Source: Dactylorhiza incarnata
Taxonomy: Eukaryota > Streptophyta > Magnoliopsida > Asparagales > Orchidaceae
NCBI GenBank assembly: GCA_033032865.1
Contig: JAWHQI010000019.1
Coordinates: 9,838,001 to 9,902,000, forward strand
Reading direction: 5' to 3'
DNA: 64,000 nt
The notes under the pieces were generated by a model. That model saw nothing but the letters and a program-made list of their open reading frames with translations, was not told the origin of the DNA and ran no database searches. Within the stretch, counting starts at the first letter, position 1; the number at the start of each line of letters is the position of its first letter. Position numbers and translations under genes: made by a program. Of the stretch, positions 33,043-43,921 are shown piece after piece.

Positions 33043-34698
33043 GGAGTTATCTTTGTCACTTTATTTTATGATTTTTGTTTTGAATATGTTCTCCGAATAC
33101 ACTTGTTTTGCAAACCAATATAATTTATGAAAACATAACCACTTTTCTTAACTTTTAAAAGTGCACACAAAGGTTGTGTAGGTAAGATACTTGTGCAATT
33201 TTAATTCATTGTACTATTACAAAACATACACAAGCATTCTTAGATAAAAAACATATGTAGACAAAGCCAAAATAAGTGAGTGAATAAATACCATTATCAA
33301 ACATAAAACATTTACTCATACTTAGAGGCATGCTAAGCTTGGTTCTACACAACTTTTACAATATAATTTATGCACATGAGTTTAGAAGTACCAAGGCATG
33401 ATAAAGACAATGTTCAAAGTAGTTTGAAAATATGAATCACAACATTGTAGAAAGTCTTAAATGATAGAAGAAATCATACTTGATTTTCACAATAAAGTCC
33501 ATTCAGTATTTTTGATATTTTTGAGAAATAATTTTAATTTAAAGTTTGAACTCATATAATTTGATCTTGGACTTCCCGAGGTCTACCTGTGAGAGATTCT
33601 CCCGATACTAGGTGATGTGATGGGATGATAGCCCAAATCACCCTTTCACAAGATACATGTAAATAGAAAAGTTAAGTTCAAAATAATAATTTTTGATACT
33701 TGTTTTTGTTTTATATTTTTGTATTTGATTTTTGCATATAGGAATAGAAATCAAACGAATAACCGAAGAAAGATTTTTTTTTTTTAATTTGGCTTTTTTA
33801 ATTTTGTAATTTTAATTTAAAAAAAATTACAGGCAGAATTGCAAAAATAACTAGTACAGATAAGATAATATATTTTTAGTGATTTTTCAAAATTTTTAAA
33901 ATTACAGAAAATCGGAGACTTGAGCTAGCGCCAACGTTAGGTCCTAGCGCCTGCGTTAGCTCAAGGAGAGTGCTTATTTTAATCATATTGCCTAGATTTT
34001 CTTTGATTTTGCTTCCGATTTTTCTATATGTTTGTGCAATGTAAAGCCTGTCTAATGAAGTGAAGAGACTAGAAGAAATCGCAAAAAGTTACGGAAGTTG
34101 AAATTTTAGTACATGGGTTTCACATTCATTAAAGCTTAATTCTTGAGTTTTGCACAACATATGCATCAGTGAAATGATTATAAATAAGTGAAATAATATT
34201 CATGCAATTTTTCAATTTCGGTTTGACATGATTATGATTTAACATACTAGGGGTAATCAAAAATGGCGCAAATATATTAAATACCTAGGCAGAACTTGCA
34301 CATTTTATAAATTTAGCCTAATACACCTAAAATATCTTTTTAAATCCATTTTGACACTTATTTCATTTAGTCTTAATAATATCATATGACAAATTTAGTT
34401 TTTCAATTTTTATAAGACTATTCTAGGAAATGGATTTAGAAGGAAAAAAAATAAAAAGGATAAGTAGATCACTTGAAAAATGACATGACTTATTATTCAA
34501 CTTTACTCAATTTGATTTATTTATGAATTTTGGTTTAATATGTGAAAGTCATATCACAAGTTATATAAAGTGATCATATCATGATGGTTCAACAAAAAGA
34601 AAATAAATAAACAAAAAGAAAAAGGTTAGGCATATCATGAAGTAGAATAATGATATTTCATTTTTAGTTGATTTCTACTTCATGCAAATGATTTGATA

Positions 34699-36152
34699 CT
34701 AATGAATGAGAGATTTAGGTATCCAAAGAGAACCGTGTGTGACGGTTCCTTTGGGTACCCAAATACATCGTGTTAGCTTTCGGGGAGATATGAATGAATG
34801 GGCCCTTTTGATTGGAGCTAGTGTTTCATCTTTAACTTTGGGCATCCATTCAAACCTTGGATAAGCATTATATTTAGATTTCAAATTTCCATAATCATTT
34901 ACTTGAATATTTGGCTCAAAATGATTTTTGATTTTATAATTTGGAGGAAATTTGTTTGCATTTAATTTTAGGTTGGGAGAAATATGATACTGTAAATTAT
35001 GGTTATTTTGATTTTGATTTACAAATCCTTTATGTTCCTTATTCCCATTTTTAAACTTAGGTAAGATGTTCATATTCATATTCAACTTGTTTTTAGATAT
35101 AGTTTGATATTATGAATTTGTATTTACCATTTTCATAAGCAAGTTGATTTTTGACTTTAATTCATCATTCATAACTATTAGATTATGTCTAGCTTTATTA
35201 TAAGCGATTGTGTTGTTCTTAAGAATGGAAACAATTGAATCAATATGATTTTGATAGTTATTTCTATATTCATCAAATGTTTCATCCATCTCTTTAATTT
35301 CAATTTTATATTCCTTACACTTAGCACAATCATTTTTCAAGGATGAATTTTCTAAACATAATCTATCATTTTGTTCTTTTATAAAAAGAAGTTCCTTGTG
35401 TTTTTCTTGTAATTCATTATATTCTACACAAGGTGTAGTGTTTTCAACTAAGGAACCATGGATAGAACTAGATAAATTTGAATTTGATTGATCATTAATT
35501 TTTGCCTTTAAATTTTTGTTTTCTAAGCGCAAATATTTATTAGCATTTTTTAATTTCTTAATTTTGCGCTTTGTAGTTTGAAGCAATTGTAATGAAGAGA
35601 TGGAAGCACAAAAATGGGATTTGATTTCCTTACGTTGCTTTCGGGAGATGCACGATTTGAACACATAGTTTCTTTGACAACTTTTTGGCACTCCTCTTCC
35701 GAAGACAGTACTTCTCCTTCTCTTCCATTTGATGTGTGCTCCATTGATCAGTCATGAGAGGAGCATTCTTGAAGACTTGAGCAAGCCTGCATATTCTCCG
35801 GTTCTTGTGATTGTTCCATACCTATAGAAGGAGAATCATACATTTCTTCAAGAAATTTCCATACTTTGTACTCACTAGAAAAACAATATATTAATTTGAA
35901 GATATCTTGAGATAAAGCACAGAAAATAGAGTTCATAGCTTTTGCATTTAGGTGACGCTCTTGTTTATTTGATTCATCTGTTGGTCTTGTTATTGCTATA
36001 TCTCATGCGTTGATATCTAATGTTTTAGTAAACCTTTCCATTAAAAATTTGCAACCTTTTTAATTTCTTCCTTCAAATAAAGGTGGTGCAAGAGATTTTT
36101 CTTCTTCATAAAAATTTCCCCCACTAATAGAAGCGAGATCATGAGACGCCAT
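34699..36152 (-). pseudogene. gag of copia element E, SIRE-like
   Basis: Minus-strand ATG at 36152-36150, about 37 nt from the primer site, opens MASHDLASISGG and PPLFEGRN, a usual SIRE-type gag start. Pieces follow at 35936-35748 (NSIFCALSQDIFKLIYCF...KVWKFLEEMYD), 35691-35110 (a 193-codon stretch rich in K, N and E with heptad-like leucines, probably coiled coil) and 35085-34699 (Asn-rich, ending in IWVPKGT and WIPKS). The WVPKG phrase normally lies just before protease, but the frame stops there. Several stops break the frame. Gag would form the particle. Confidence 0.75.
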
Positions 36153-36188
36153 TATTCTCTGTTGTTAAGCCGATTTGGAATAACCTCC

Positions 36189-36199
36189 CTCTGATACCA
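36189..36199 (-). other. Primer binding site (initiator tRNA-Met) of copia element E
   Basis: Minus strand TGGTATCAGAG, an exact match to the complement of the initiator tRNA-Met 3' end, 2 nt inside the LTR at 36202. Confidence 0.92.
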
Positions 36200-36922
36200 C
36201 TTGTTGGATCTGTAGGCGCCCTTAGAGGGGGGGCGTGAATAAGGGTTTTAAAAACTTCAAACTTTAATAGAAAACTTTTGATATTTTATGTTGAAGTAAG
36301 TTAAATCAAGAGTAAAGAGATTGGAATAATGAAATCAATTTTATTCAACATGAAAAGGCATGATTATCATTAATAAACATGATTACAAAATTTAACTTCA
36401 GTGACGCTAGAAATCAAAGCGAATAATGAACAACTCTTTTCGTTTTCTATACCGACTCATATCCCCACGAACTGGTTGGCTTTAGCCGATCTCTCCCTAA
36501 ATACGGCCTCAAGCTGCTCTAGCCAATCTATCACCAGAAAGGCCTCGAGCACCCCCTAGATCTACTCCCTAGACCTAGTCGCCGTGTGGCGAATTCCTCC
36601 CTAAGTCCTACCTAGACCTAGTCGTCATGTGGCAAATTCCCCTAGTCCCCGCAACGTCGTAGTCGCCGTGTGGCGAGTTCCTCTCCCGAACAAAAGATAA
36701 AAGGTTACAATAAGAATTTAAAACAAAACACAAACTAAAAACTCCCTCAAAAGAAGAACTTGATGTTGATGTAGATGCGATCATATTGGTCTTCAAGTTC
36801 TTTGCGTTCACGAATGTTGATGGAGTTCTTCGGGCTGCTTGGAGAAGGCTCTCACGAGTACTCTGAATATATGGCTTCTATTCCTTCTGTCTCAGCAAGC
36901 AACAACGGAGGAGGCGCATTTC

Positions 36923-36930
36923 TTTTTATA
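36923..36930 (-). promoter_or_regulatory. TATA box of LTR E
   Basis: Minus strand CTATAAAAAGA. The matching place in the F LTR (near 38340) reads CTATAAAATG, while in the 3' LTR of E it is changed to CTAAAATAG. The first unit of the palindrome array lies about 11 bp upstream. Confidence 0.7.
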
Positions 36931-36940
36931 GATTCAGCAA

Positions 36941-37846
36941 CTACCGCCTGGGGTAGTACTACTGCCCGGCGGTAGCCATATTAGGCAAATGATCAGTCAC
37001 AGATTGTGGCAGATTAGGCAACTTTTGACTGCCAAACATAGAGCACCGACTAACGCGCCGCGGTAACGCTAACGCCCCGCGTTAACGAGATTTCCTTCCT
37101 TCAGCCACAATCTTCTTCCAAATCTGCTCCTTAATCAACAGCAGACGGGATGTTTCCAAAAATCTACCTCCGGGCTTTAGACCTAACGCGTTGTGATAGT
37201 ACATGCCAAACATAGCGACCCGTCGATATTCCTTTTTCTCCACTGTTTCCTTCTAGTCAAATGTTTCCATTTCTGCTAGCGCCAGCGATAGTGCTAACGC
37301 TCTGTGGTAGAGCACATTTCTTTTCGTCAGGCGCATCTTTGTCGAACCGGCCTCATATTTCTTCGATCGAATTTCCGTCGAACGGGATTCGGCTTTCGTC
37401 GATCGCAAATTCGTCGAGCGCAGTGATAAGCATTTCATCGAGCGCAGCCTTCATTTCGTCGATCGAATACTAGTGTCAGCGGTAGATGTAACGCACCGCA
37501 GTAGAGCACTTCGTCGGGCGCATCTTCGTCGAAGGCCGCCTTCATTTCGTCGACCTCCATTTTGTCGATCGCTAGCGCCAGCGGTAGTTCTAGCGCGCCG
37601 CGGTAAAGCATGCATTTCGTTGAGCGCAGGTTTCACTTCGTCGAGCGCCAGTTCGTCGAACGCCAGTTTGCATCTCAGCGGTTTCTCTTCTCAACAGTTT
37701 CTTCTCAGCGGTTCGTTAGTGCTAGCGACCCTAACGTGGCGCGGTAGAGCATTCAGATCTTCTCAGCGGTTTCCTTCTCAGCAGTTTCTTCTTAGCGGTT
37801 CGTTAGTGCTAGCACCAGTGGTAACGTTAACGCGATGCGGTAGCAG
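36941..37846 (-). repeat. Eight-unit palindromic array in LTR E U3
   Basis: Units of about 40 nt of the form CTAGCGCCAGCGGTAG, TNCTAACGC, CCGCGGTAGAGCA start at 36941, 37049, 37164, 37277, 37470, 37572, 37722 and 37808 (steps 108, 115, 113, 193, 102, 150, 86). CTACCGC/GCGGTAG half-sites pair as hairpins, clearest in the first unit. Between units lie TTCGTCGA(A/T)CG motifs. The 3' LTR of E and LTR F carry the same array. Confidence 0.88.
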
Positions 37847-37976
37847 CAACAGAACACAACACCATGGAGAATTGGAAGCACAGAATCCTGCATACTATAA
37901 ACACAAAGCAGGTATGATCAAATACAATAGGATTTTTTATTGTCAAACCAAGAGATGCGGAAAGCATGTTCCAACA

Positions 37977-39248
37977 CTTCCCTCACCGGAAAGGCCACGA
38001 GCACTCCCTAGATCTACAGCCTAGACCTATTCGCCAACGCGAGGCAAATTTCTCCCTAGTCCCCGCAAGGCCATAATCACCGTGTGGCGAGTTCCTCTAC
38101 TTAACAAAAGTTATAAAGATTACAATTTGAAAACTAAAACAAGAGAAGAACTAAGACTCCCTCAAATGAAGAACTTGATGTCGATGTAGATGCGATCGAA
38201 TCGTTCTTTATGTTCTTTTGCGTTCACGATCGTTGACAGAGTTCTTTGGGCTTCTTGTGAAGGCTCTCACGAGTGCTCTCAAAATACGGCTTCCAATCGT
38301 TCTGAAACAACAAGCAACAACGAAGGAGGCGCGCATCATTTTATAGATTCAGCCACTACTGCTGCGGTAGTACTACCGCCCCGCGGTATCCACATAAGGC
38401 AATGAAGCACACGGATCGTGGTAGTTTAGGCAACATTTTGAGCGCCAAACACTAGCGTGCCGCGGTACCGCTAATGCCCCGCGTTAGCGAGATTTCCTTC
38501 CTTCAGCCAATATCATCTTCCAAATTTGCTCCTCAATCAACTGCAGACAGGATGTTTCCAAAAGCTACCGCTGGGCGTTAGACCTAACGCGCCGCGATAG
38601 TACTTGCCAAACATAGCGTCCCGTCGACATTCATTTTTCTCCACTTTTTCCTTCCTGTAATTCTTTCCATTTATACTAGCGCCAGCGGTAGTGCTAACGC
38701 TCCGCGGTAGAGCACATTTCTTTTCGTCGGGCGCATCTTTGTCGAACCGGCCTTATATTTCATCGATCGAATTTTCGTCGAACGAGATTCGGCTTTCTTC
38801 GATCCCAAATTTGTCGAACGCAATGATAAGCATTTCGTCGAGCGTAGCCTTCATATCGTCGATCGAATACTAGCACCAGCGGTAGTTGTAATGCACCGCG
38901 GTAGAGCACTTCGTCGGGCGCATCTTCATCAAACGCCGCCTTCATTTTGTCGATCGCTAGCGCCAGCGGTAGTTCTAGCGCGCCGCTGTAAAGCATGCAT
39001 TTTGTCGAGGGCCATGGTAGAGCATGCAGTTTGACGAACTCAGGTGTCATTTCGTCGAGCGCCAGTTCGTCGAACGCAGCACTAGCGCCAGCGGTAGTAC
39101 TGACGCTACGCGGTAGCAATAACCAAACACATTTCCATGGAGATTTGAAAGCACTGAATCCTGCATACTATAAACACAAAACAAGTGTGATCAAATACAA
39201 TAGGATTTGATATTGTCAAACAAGGGATGCGGAAAGCATGTTCCAACA
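37977..39248 (-). repeat. 3' LTR of copia element F, right piece
   Basis: Continues the LTR cut at 29419 and ends TTCCAACA at 39248 next to a PPT. It has its own TATA (near 38351) and array (about 38354-39115). Together the two pieces make an LTR of about 1.6 kb. Confidence 0.88.
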
Positions 39249-39261
39249 AACTCCCCCTTTT
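39249..39261 (-). other. Polypurine tract of copia element F
   Basis: Minus strand AAAAGGGGGAGTT against the LTR end. Confidence 0.85.
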
Positions 39262-40230
39262 GATAATAACAAATCCCCTTAGAAAGAAATAATTCAATTT
39301 ATAGGAATTTGTGTTTATAATAGAGAACTAGTATGAAAATTAGGCATGTTCAAATGCTCCCCCTAAAAGAATTCTCCCCTTAAGTGAATGCTCCCCCTAC
39401 AACAAAAGTTCCTATGAACTTGACTCCCCAAAACATGTTAATTTCTTTCAAATTTATTCTCCCCCTTTTGGTATTATCAAAATAGGGTGGAGAGGTAGTC
39501 CAACAAAAAGTGCAATAACTGTGTAGAGAGGGAATGATCATGATAAAGAGTTAAATGTTTAGGAAAAATACAATAGATAGGAGAGAGAAAAAAATGAATG
39601 TGAAGAAATAGTCATAAAGAAACCACTTGTTGGGAAAACATATTCATGATCGAGCGTACAAGTAGTAAAGATGTGGAAAGCATGATGAAATATTTTTAGA
39701 AGTGAACATCGATATAGGAATTGTGAAGCATAGTAAATAATTAAGAGTTTTAGACATAACAAAATAAATGTTGTAGCATTTTAAATACACAAAATAATTT
39801 CAGTTGTAATATAGCCATATACTAGTTTTGAAAGGTATGCAATACAGAGTTCTCATGACGTAGCAGAAAAAAATGTAAGCATGATACAAGATATCAAGTC
39901 AAGATGGAAGAATACAATGTTCTAAATTTAGAAAACAAGTACACTTATACATTGTATAGATCATGCAAGGCTATCTAGTGCATTTACTTGAGAATTTAGA
40001 GAATACATGTAGATATGCAATAGACTCCAATTCTTATGAGTAGAAGGCTTACAAGTGAAAATGATGTGTACAAAATAGTGTTTTTGATAAAAGTATACAT
40101 ATGATTTAATCAAAACACATGACATGTATAATGGAATAAACACAATATTATTGAAAAAGCACTTTTAGAGTTACTTCTACCCACAAAGCTATTTAAAATT
40201 TTCAATGCACATAGAAGAATAGTACAACTA

Positions 40231-40291
40231 CCAAGGTGCTCTGCACACACAATGCTTATTAAGACTTATCAGGGTGCAAAGTAGTGCTTGG
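40231..40291 (-). ncRNA. Stem-loop 1 in the element F 3' UTR
   Basis: Outer arms CCAAG/CTTGG, inner stem CTCTGCAC (40239-40246) with GTGCAAAG (40274-40281), 7 of 8 positions paired, same loop as in E. Confidence 0.55.
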
Positions 40292-40394
40292 GGAATCACA
40301 AATATTATTTTGAATTTTAGTTTTTTTGTGATTCGGTGTACAAGAAGTAGTGTAAAAGGAAAAATGTTTGCAACAAGGCACTTTACAATTCTCT

Positions 40395-40454
40395 CCAACG
40401 TGCTCAACCTCACAATGCTCATTAAGACTTATCAGGAGGGTGAGTAGTGCTTGG
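40395..40454 (-). ncRNA. Stem-loop 2 in the element F 3' UTR
   Basis: Inner stem CTCAACCTC (40403-40411) with GAGGGTGAG (40436-40444), 8 of 9 paired; the E copy here has AACCTC/GAGGTT. The loop CATTAAGACTTATCAG is unchanged. Confidence 0.55.
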
Positions 40455-40812
40455 TGGAGTTATCTTTGTCAATTAATTATTTGAATTTTTGCTTAACGAC
40501 AAAGGTCTCCGAATTCACTTGTATGTGCAAACAAAAGATTTTTTGAAAAGACATACTTCTTCAAAAATAGGTGCATGAAAAATATTTTTACTTGTGGTGT
40601 AGGTAAAACTAAACATGCCTAACAATAATAATAAGTTGTTACACTACACAACCATGAAGGACAAGATTAAATTCATATGTAGTGTATCAAAAAGTGTGAG
40701 TGAAAAAAATCATTTGCAAATATAAGCCATTTACTCATACATAGAGGCATGCTATGCAATACTACACATGATTTCTATAATCAATTTCAAAGCACACATA
40801 AGATAATGACAC

Positions 40813-41913
40813 CTTCTCCAAATGGGTAGAAGTGAAGGCGCTCGCCAAGGTAATCAACTTTTGTTTTTGAAAAACTTAAAATTTTCCCTCAAGCTAGTGG
40901 CCAAAGAAGATTCTTACTTGTCATTATCGACTACTTCTCCAAATGGGTAGAAGTGAAGGCGCTCGCCAAGGTAACATCTCAGGTTGTGAGAAATTTTGTG
41001 TGGGGGAAATAATTTGCAGGCACGGCCTCCCCTTGGCTATAGTGACGGACAATGGGCCTCAATTTGCTAGTGAAGAATTTGTTAGTTTCTGCACCCAGCT
41101 TGGCATCGACCTCAGGTTCGCATCGGTTCACCACCCAAGAAGCAACGTCCAGGTGGAGGCGGCAAACAAAGTAATCATCAACCTACTAAAGAAGAAGGTG
41201 GAGAACCACTGAGGGAACTGGGTAGAGCATCTACCATCCGTCCTCAATTTGCTAGTGAAGAATTTGTTAGTTTCTGCACCCAGCTTGGCATCGACCTCAG
41301 GTTCGCATCGGTTCACCACCCAAGAAGCAACGTCCAGGTGGAGGTGGCAAACAAAGTAATCGTCAACCTACTAAAGAAGAAGGTGGAGAACCACTGAGGG
41401 AACTGGGTAGAGCATCTACCATCCATCCTCTGGGCCCTGAAGACTACTCCAAACACCGCCACCGGGGAGACCCCGTTCAAACTTTCTCAGGGGTCCAAAG
41501 TAGTCCTTCCCATAGAATTTGAAGTACAGACCCCCAGGGTGATCGCCGCAGGTGAGGGGGACGAAGAGTGGCTAGTGGCTAATGATGAGGAACAAAGGCT
41601 ATCTTTAGACCTGGTGGAGGAACTCCGGGACCAGGCCACCATCAGGCAGGAGGAAATCAAGCGACGAATGGCCCGATATTTTGACAAGCACATCCGAGTA
41701 AAACATTTTCAGAAGGGAGATCTGGTATTGAAGAAGGTCGACGTGGCCGGAAGAGGGGCGGCGTTGGGTATGCTCAACCCCAATTGGGAGGGTCCATACA
41801 TTGTAAGCGAAGTGCTCAAGTCGGGGGGGGGGGGGGGGGGGGGGCGGGGGGGTATCACCTTCGAGATGTGGAAGGGGTACCTCTCGTCCGAGCCAGAAGT
41901 GGAAACGATTTGA
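40813..41913 (+). pseudogene. Integrase of Tat2, duplicated and frameshifted
   Basis: The core begins DYFSKWVEVKALAKVT at 40929, has TDNGPQF (second catalytic Asp, about 41047) and HHPRSNVQVEAANK (catalytic Glu, about 41157). A 185-bp segment (41057-41241) is then repeated (41242-41426), which shifts the frame and doubles the Glu region. The C-terminal part 41539-41913 has RYFDKHIRVKHFQKGDLVLKKVD and LNPNWEGPYIV, as in Tat1, before a G-run (about 41823-41850) that breaks the frame. A 41-bp piece of the core is also duplicated at 40813 and 40934. Confidence 0.85.
41057..41426 (+). repeat. 185-bp direct duplication inside Tat2 integrase
   Basis: 41057-41241 and 41242-41426 are near-identical tandem copies (CCTCAATTTGCTAGTGAAG at both starts). 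185 is not a multiple of three. Confidence 0.92.
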
Positions 41914-41999
41914 AGCGGCTCTACCCTTGAAAGTTTTATTATGATATTAGTTGAATATTTCACTTCTTCACTTAATAGTTATAACTGTTATGCGAGGTC

Positions 42000-42975
42000 A
42001 AGCAAGGTGACAAGTATTGGTGCTGGAATGCCCCAGATCGATTCCGCTCCCGGGCTCTCACTAGACGGGGTGTTTCAGGTTGATCTCTGGAAAGGCTGGC
42101 AAGGTGACAAGTGTTGGTGCTGGAATGCCCAAGATCGATTCCGCTCTCGGGCTCTCACTAGACGGGGGGTTTCAGGTTGATCTCTGAAGAGGCTGGCAAG
42201 GTGACCAGTATTGGTGCTGGAATGCCCCAGATCGATTCCGCTCCCGGGCTCTCACTAGACGGGGGGTTTCAGGTTGATCTCTAGAATGGCTGGCAGGTGA
42301 CAAGTGTTGGTGCTGGAATGCCCCAGATCGATTCCGCTCCCAGGCTCTCACTAGACGGGGGGTTTCAGGTTGATCTCTGGAGAGGCTGGCAAGGTGACAA
42401 GTATTGGTGCTGGAATGCCCCAGATCGATTCCGCTCCTGGGCTCTCACTAGACGGGGGGTTTCAGGTTGATCTCAGGAGAGGCTGGCAAGGTGACAAGTA
42501 TTGGTGTTGGAATGCCCCAGATCGATTCCTCTCCCGGGCTCTCATTAGACGGGGGGTTTCAGGTTGATATCTGGAGAGGCTGGCAAGGTGACAAGTATTG
42601 GTGCCGGAATGCCCCAGATCGATTCCGCTCCCGGGCTCTCACTAGACGGGGGGTTTCAGGTTGATCTCTGGAGAGGCTGGCAGGGTGACAAGTATTAGTG
42701 TTGTAATGCCCCAGATCGATTCCGCTCCCGGGCTCTCACTAGACGGGGGATTTCAGGTTGATATCTGGAGAGGCTGGCAAGGTGACAAGTATTGGTGCTG
42801 GAATGGCCCAGATCGATTCTGCTCCCAGGCTCTCACTAGACGGGGGGTTGCAGGTTGATCTCTGGAGAGGCTGGCAAGGTAACGAGTATCAATGCTGGAA
42901 TGCATCGGGTCCATTCCGGTCCCGGGCTCTCACTAGACGGGAGATGCAAGTTGATCACTGGAGAAGTTGGCAAGG
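42000..42975 (+). repeat. 97-bp tandem array in the Tat2 3' UTR
   Basis: Ten units; the phrase AAGGTGACAAGTATTGG or a variant starts at 42004, 42101, 42198, 42294, 42391, 42488, 42585, 42682, 42779 and 42876, an almost constant 97 bp (one unit lost one base). Each has GATCGATTCCGCTCC and CTCTCACTAGACGGG. Short ORFs of about 65 codons that cross units are by-products. Tandem repeats in the 3' UTR of Tat/Ogre elements, sometimes seeding satellites, are established. Confidence 0.95.
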
Positions 42976-43520
42976 ACATGAGTTCTTCATAAGTTCAGGA
43001 TCATATGCCTCAGGTTGGCGAGCCTTCGGCGCTGTCCCGGGCCTTCTCGCTCGGCGAGCCTGCTCGCTCGGCGAAAAGAAAGATTTCACACGATAGTATG
43101 CGAGTGACGAGAATCGACACTAAGCACTTCGGGGTATCCGGTGCTCGGCAGAAAAGTCGTCGGCACAAGGTAAGAGGCGAGCTCTCTCCGAGAAGGAAAG
43201 TACCCTACGAAATTTAGAGGAAGGTGCATACCTAAAGGGTAATAATCCTAAGGCAAACGGCGAAAGGTCGTAGCAACCAAAAGCATCCTATGCCTATCTA
43301 TTCGATAACATAATATGCAAGAACGAACATCGCGAGAATAACTTTGCGAAGACGAATATCGAGGTAAGCGAGAACGGGATATCAACACACGAAAATAACA
43401 AAACAGAAAAGGCAAGCACAATGAACAAAGCAAGATCTGCATTTACATTTCACAGTTCGGTTACAATTCACGGCGATCTCGCCGATCAAATGTTACAAAA
43501 AATGGGAATGGCGACGAGCT
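42976..43520 (+). other. Tat2 region between the tandem array and the antisense genes
   Basis: No ORF of note. It starts with the decayed eleventh repeat unit and CTCGCTCGGCGAGCC phrases, and then turns AT-rich, as would suit the 3' UTR and poly(A) region of the antisense transcript. Confidence 0.5.
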
Positions 43521-43850
43521 TCAGGAATCACTCGCGAACCCTTCCTCATCATCACTGCTCTTCACAGGCGGAAGCGGGATAAAGAGCTCCGGGACGACGT
43601 CTTCCAGAGTCATGTCGGCCGCGTCGTCGGCTAGGAGGCCGGCCGCCTTCATCGTCTAGAAGATGTAGCGAGCTGACTCGGTAGACTCCAAGCGGATGTC
43701 CTCGTCTCGCGCTCACCGCTCTTCCTTCAGACGGCGGGGGGAAGGGGGAACGACGGCACGGGCGAGCTCGCAATTTAGAGCTTTTAGGCCGGCCACCTCG
43801 CCCTCCAGGTTCTGGATGCGAGCGTCGGCTCTCCCGGCGGCATCGACATC

Positions 43851-43921
43851 CTGCAAGTAAGATAAGTTAAAGAAGCGAAATGGCCGAAGGAGGGGAAGGT
43901 AACGAGGTCTAGGTAACTCAC
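43851..43921 (-). other. Intron 2 of Tat2 antisense gene 2
   Basis: Donor GTGAGTTACC at 43921 and acceptor CTTACTTGCAG ending at 43851; 71 nt, pyrimidine-rich before AG. The protein continues from LLAVEGSV into DVDAAGRADARIQNLEGEV. Confidence 0.78.

Larger units (their letters stand above)
31201..34698 (-). other. Long non-coding 3' region of copia element E
   Basis: About 3.5 kb, AT-rich, without a credible ORF on either strand. It holds CTCCCCCTA phrases near the PPT (31290-31410), two related stem-loops (32802-32862, 32982-33042) and some structured GC-richer stretches at 31795-32030 and 33570-33650. Element F has matching sequence after its PPT (39262-40800), so this region is a conserved part of the family and not random fill. 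Confidence 0.7.
29420..37976 (-). mobile_element. Copia element E (SIRE-like, gag only), nested in LTR F
   Basis: LTRs at 29420-31184 and 36202-37976 enclose a 5-kb body with gag near the right LTR and no protease, integrase or RT. Flanks CATCC (29415-29419) and CTTCC (37977-37981) form a 5-bp target duplication with one change. Joining the flanks restores the order of the family's own LTR sequence, so E inserted into an LTR of its own kind. It must have moved with enzymes supplied by a relative. Confidence 0.88.
36202..37976 (-). repeat. 5' LTR of copia element E
   Basis: TGTTGGATC...TTCCAACA ends, primer site on its left. It contains the TATA box at 36923-36930 and the eight-unit array above it. 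Confidence 0.93.
39262..40807 (-). other. 3' untranslated region of copia element F
   Basis: Collinear with the E region after 31200 but shorter; no ORF. It contains two stem-loops (40231-40291, 40395-40454) of the same kind as E. It ends abruptly near 40807, where Tat2 integrase sequence begins on the other strand, so pol, gag and the 5' LTR of F are missing. Confidence 0.7.

Noticed and set aside
42370..43096. Chain of about 65-codon ORFs
   Set aside because: They arise because a 97-bp repeat has open frames in each unit; no start context or known motif.
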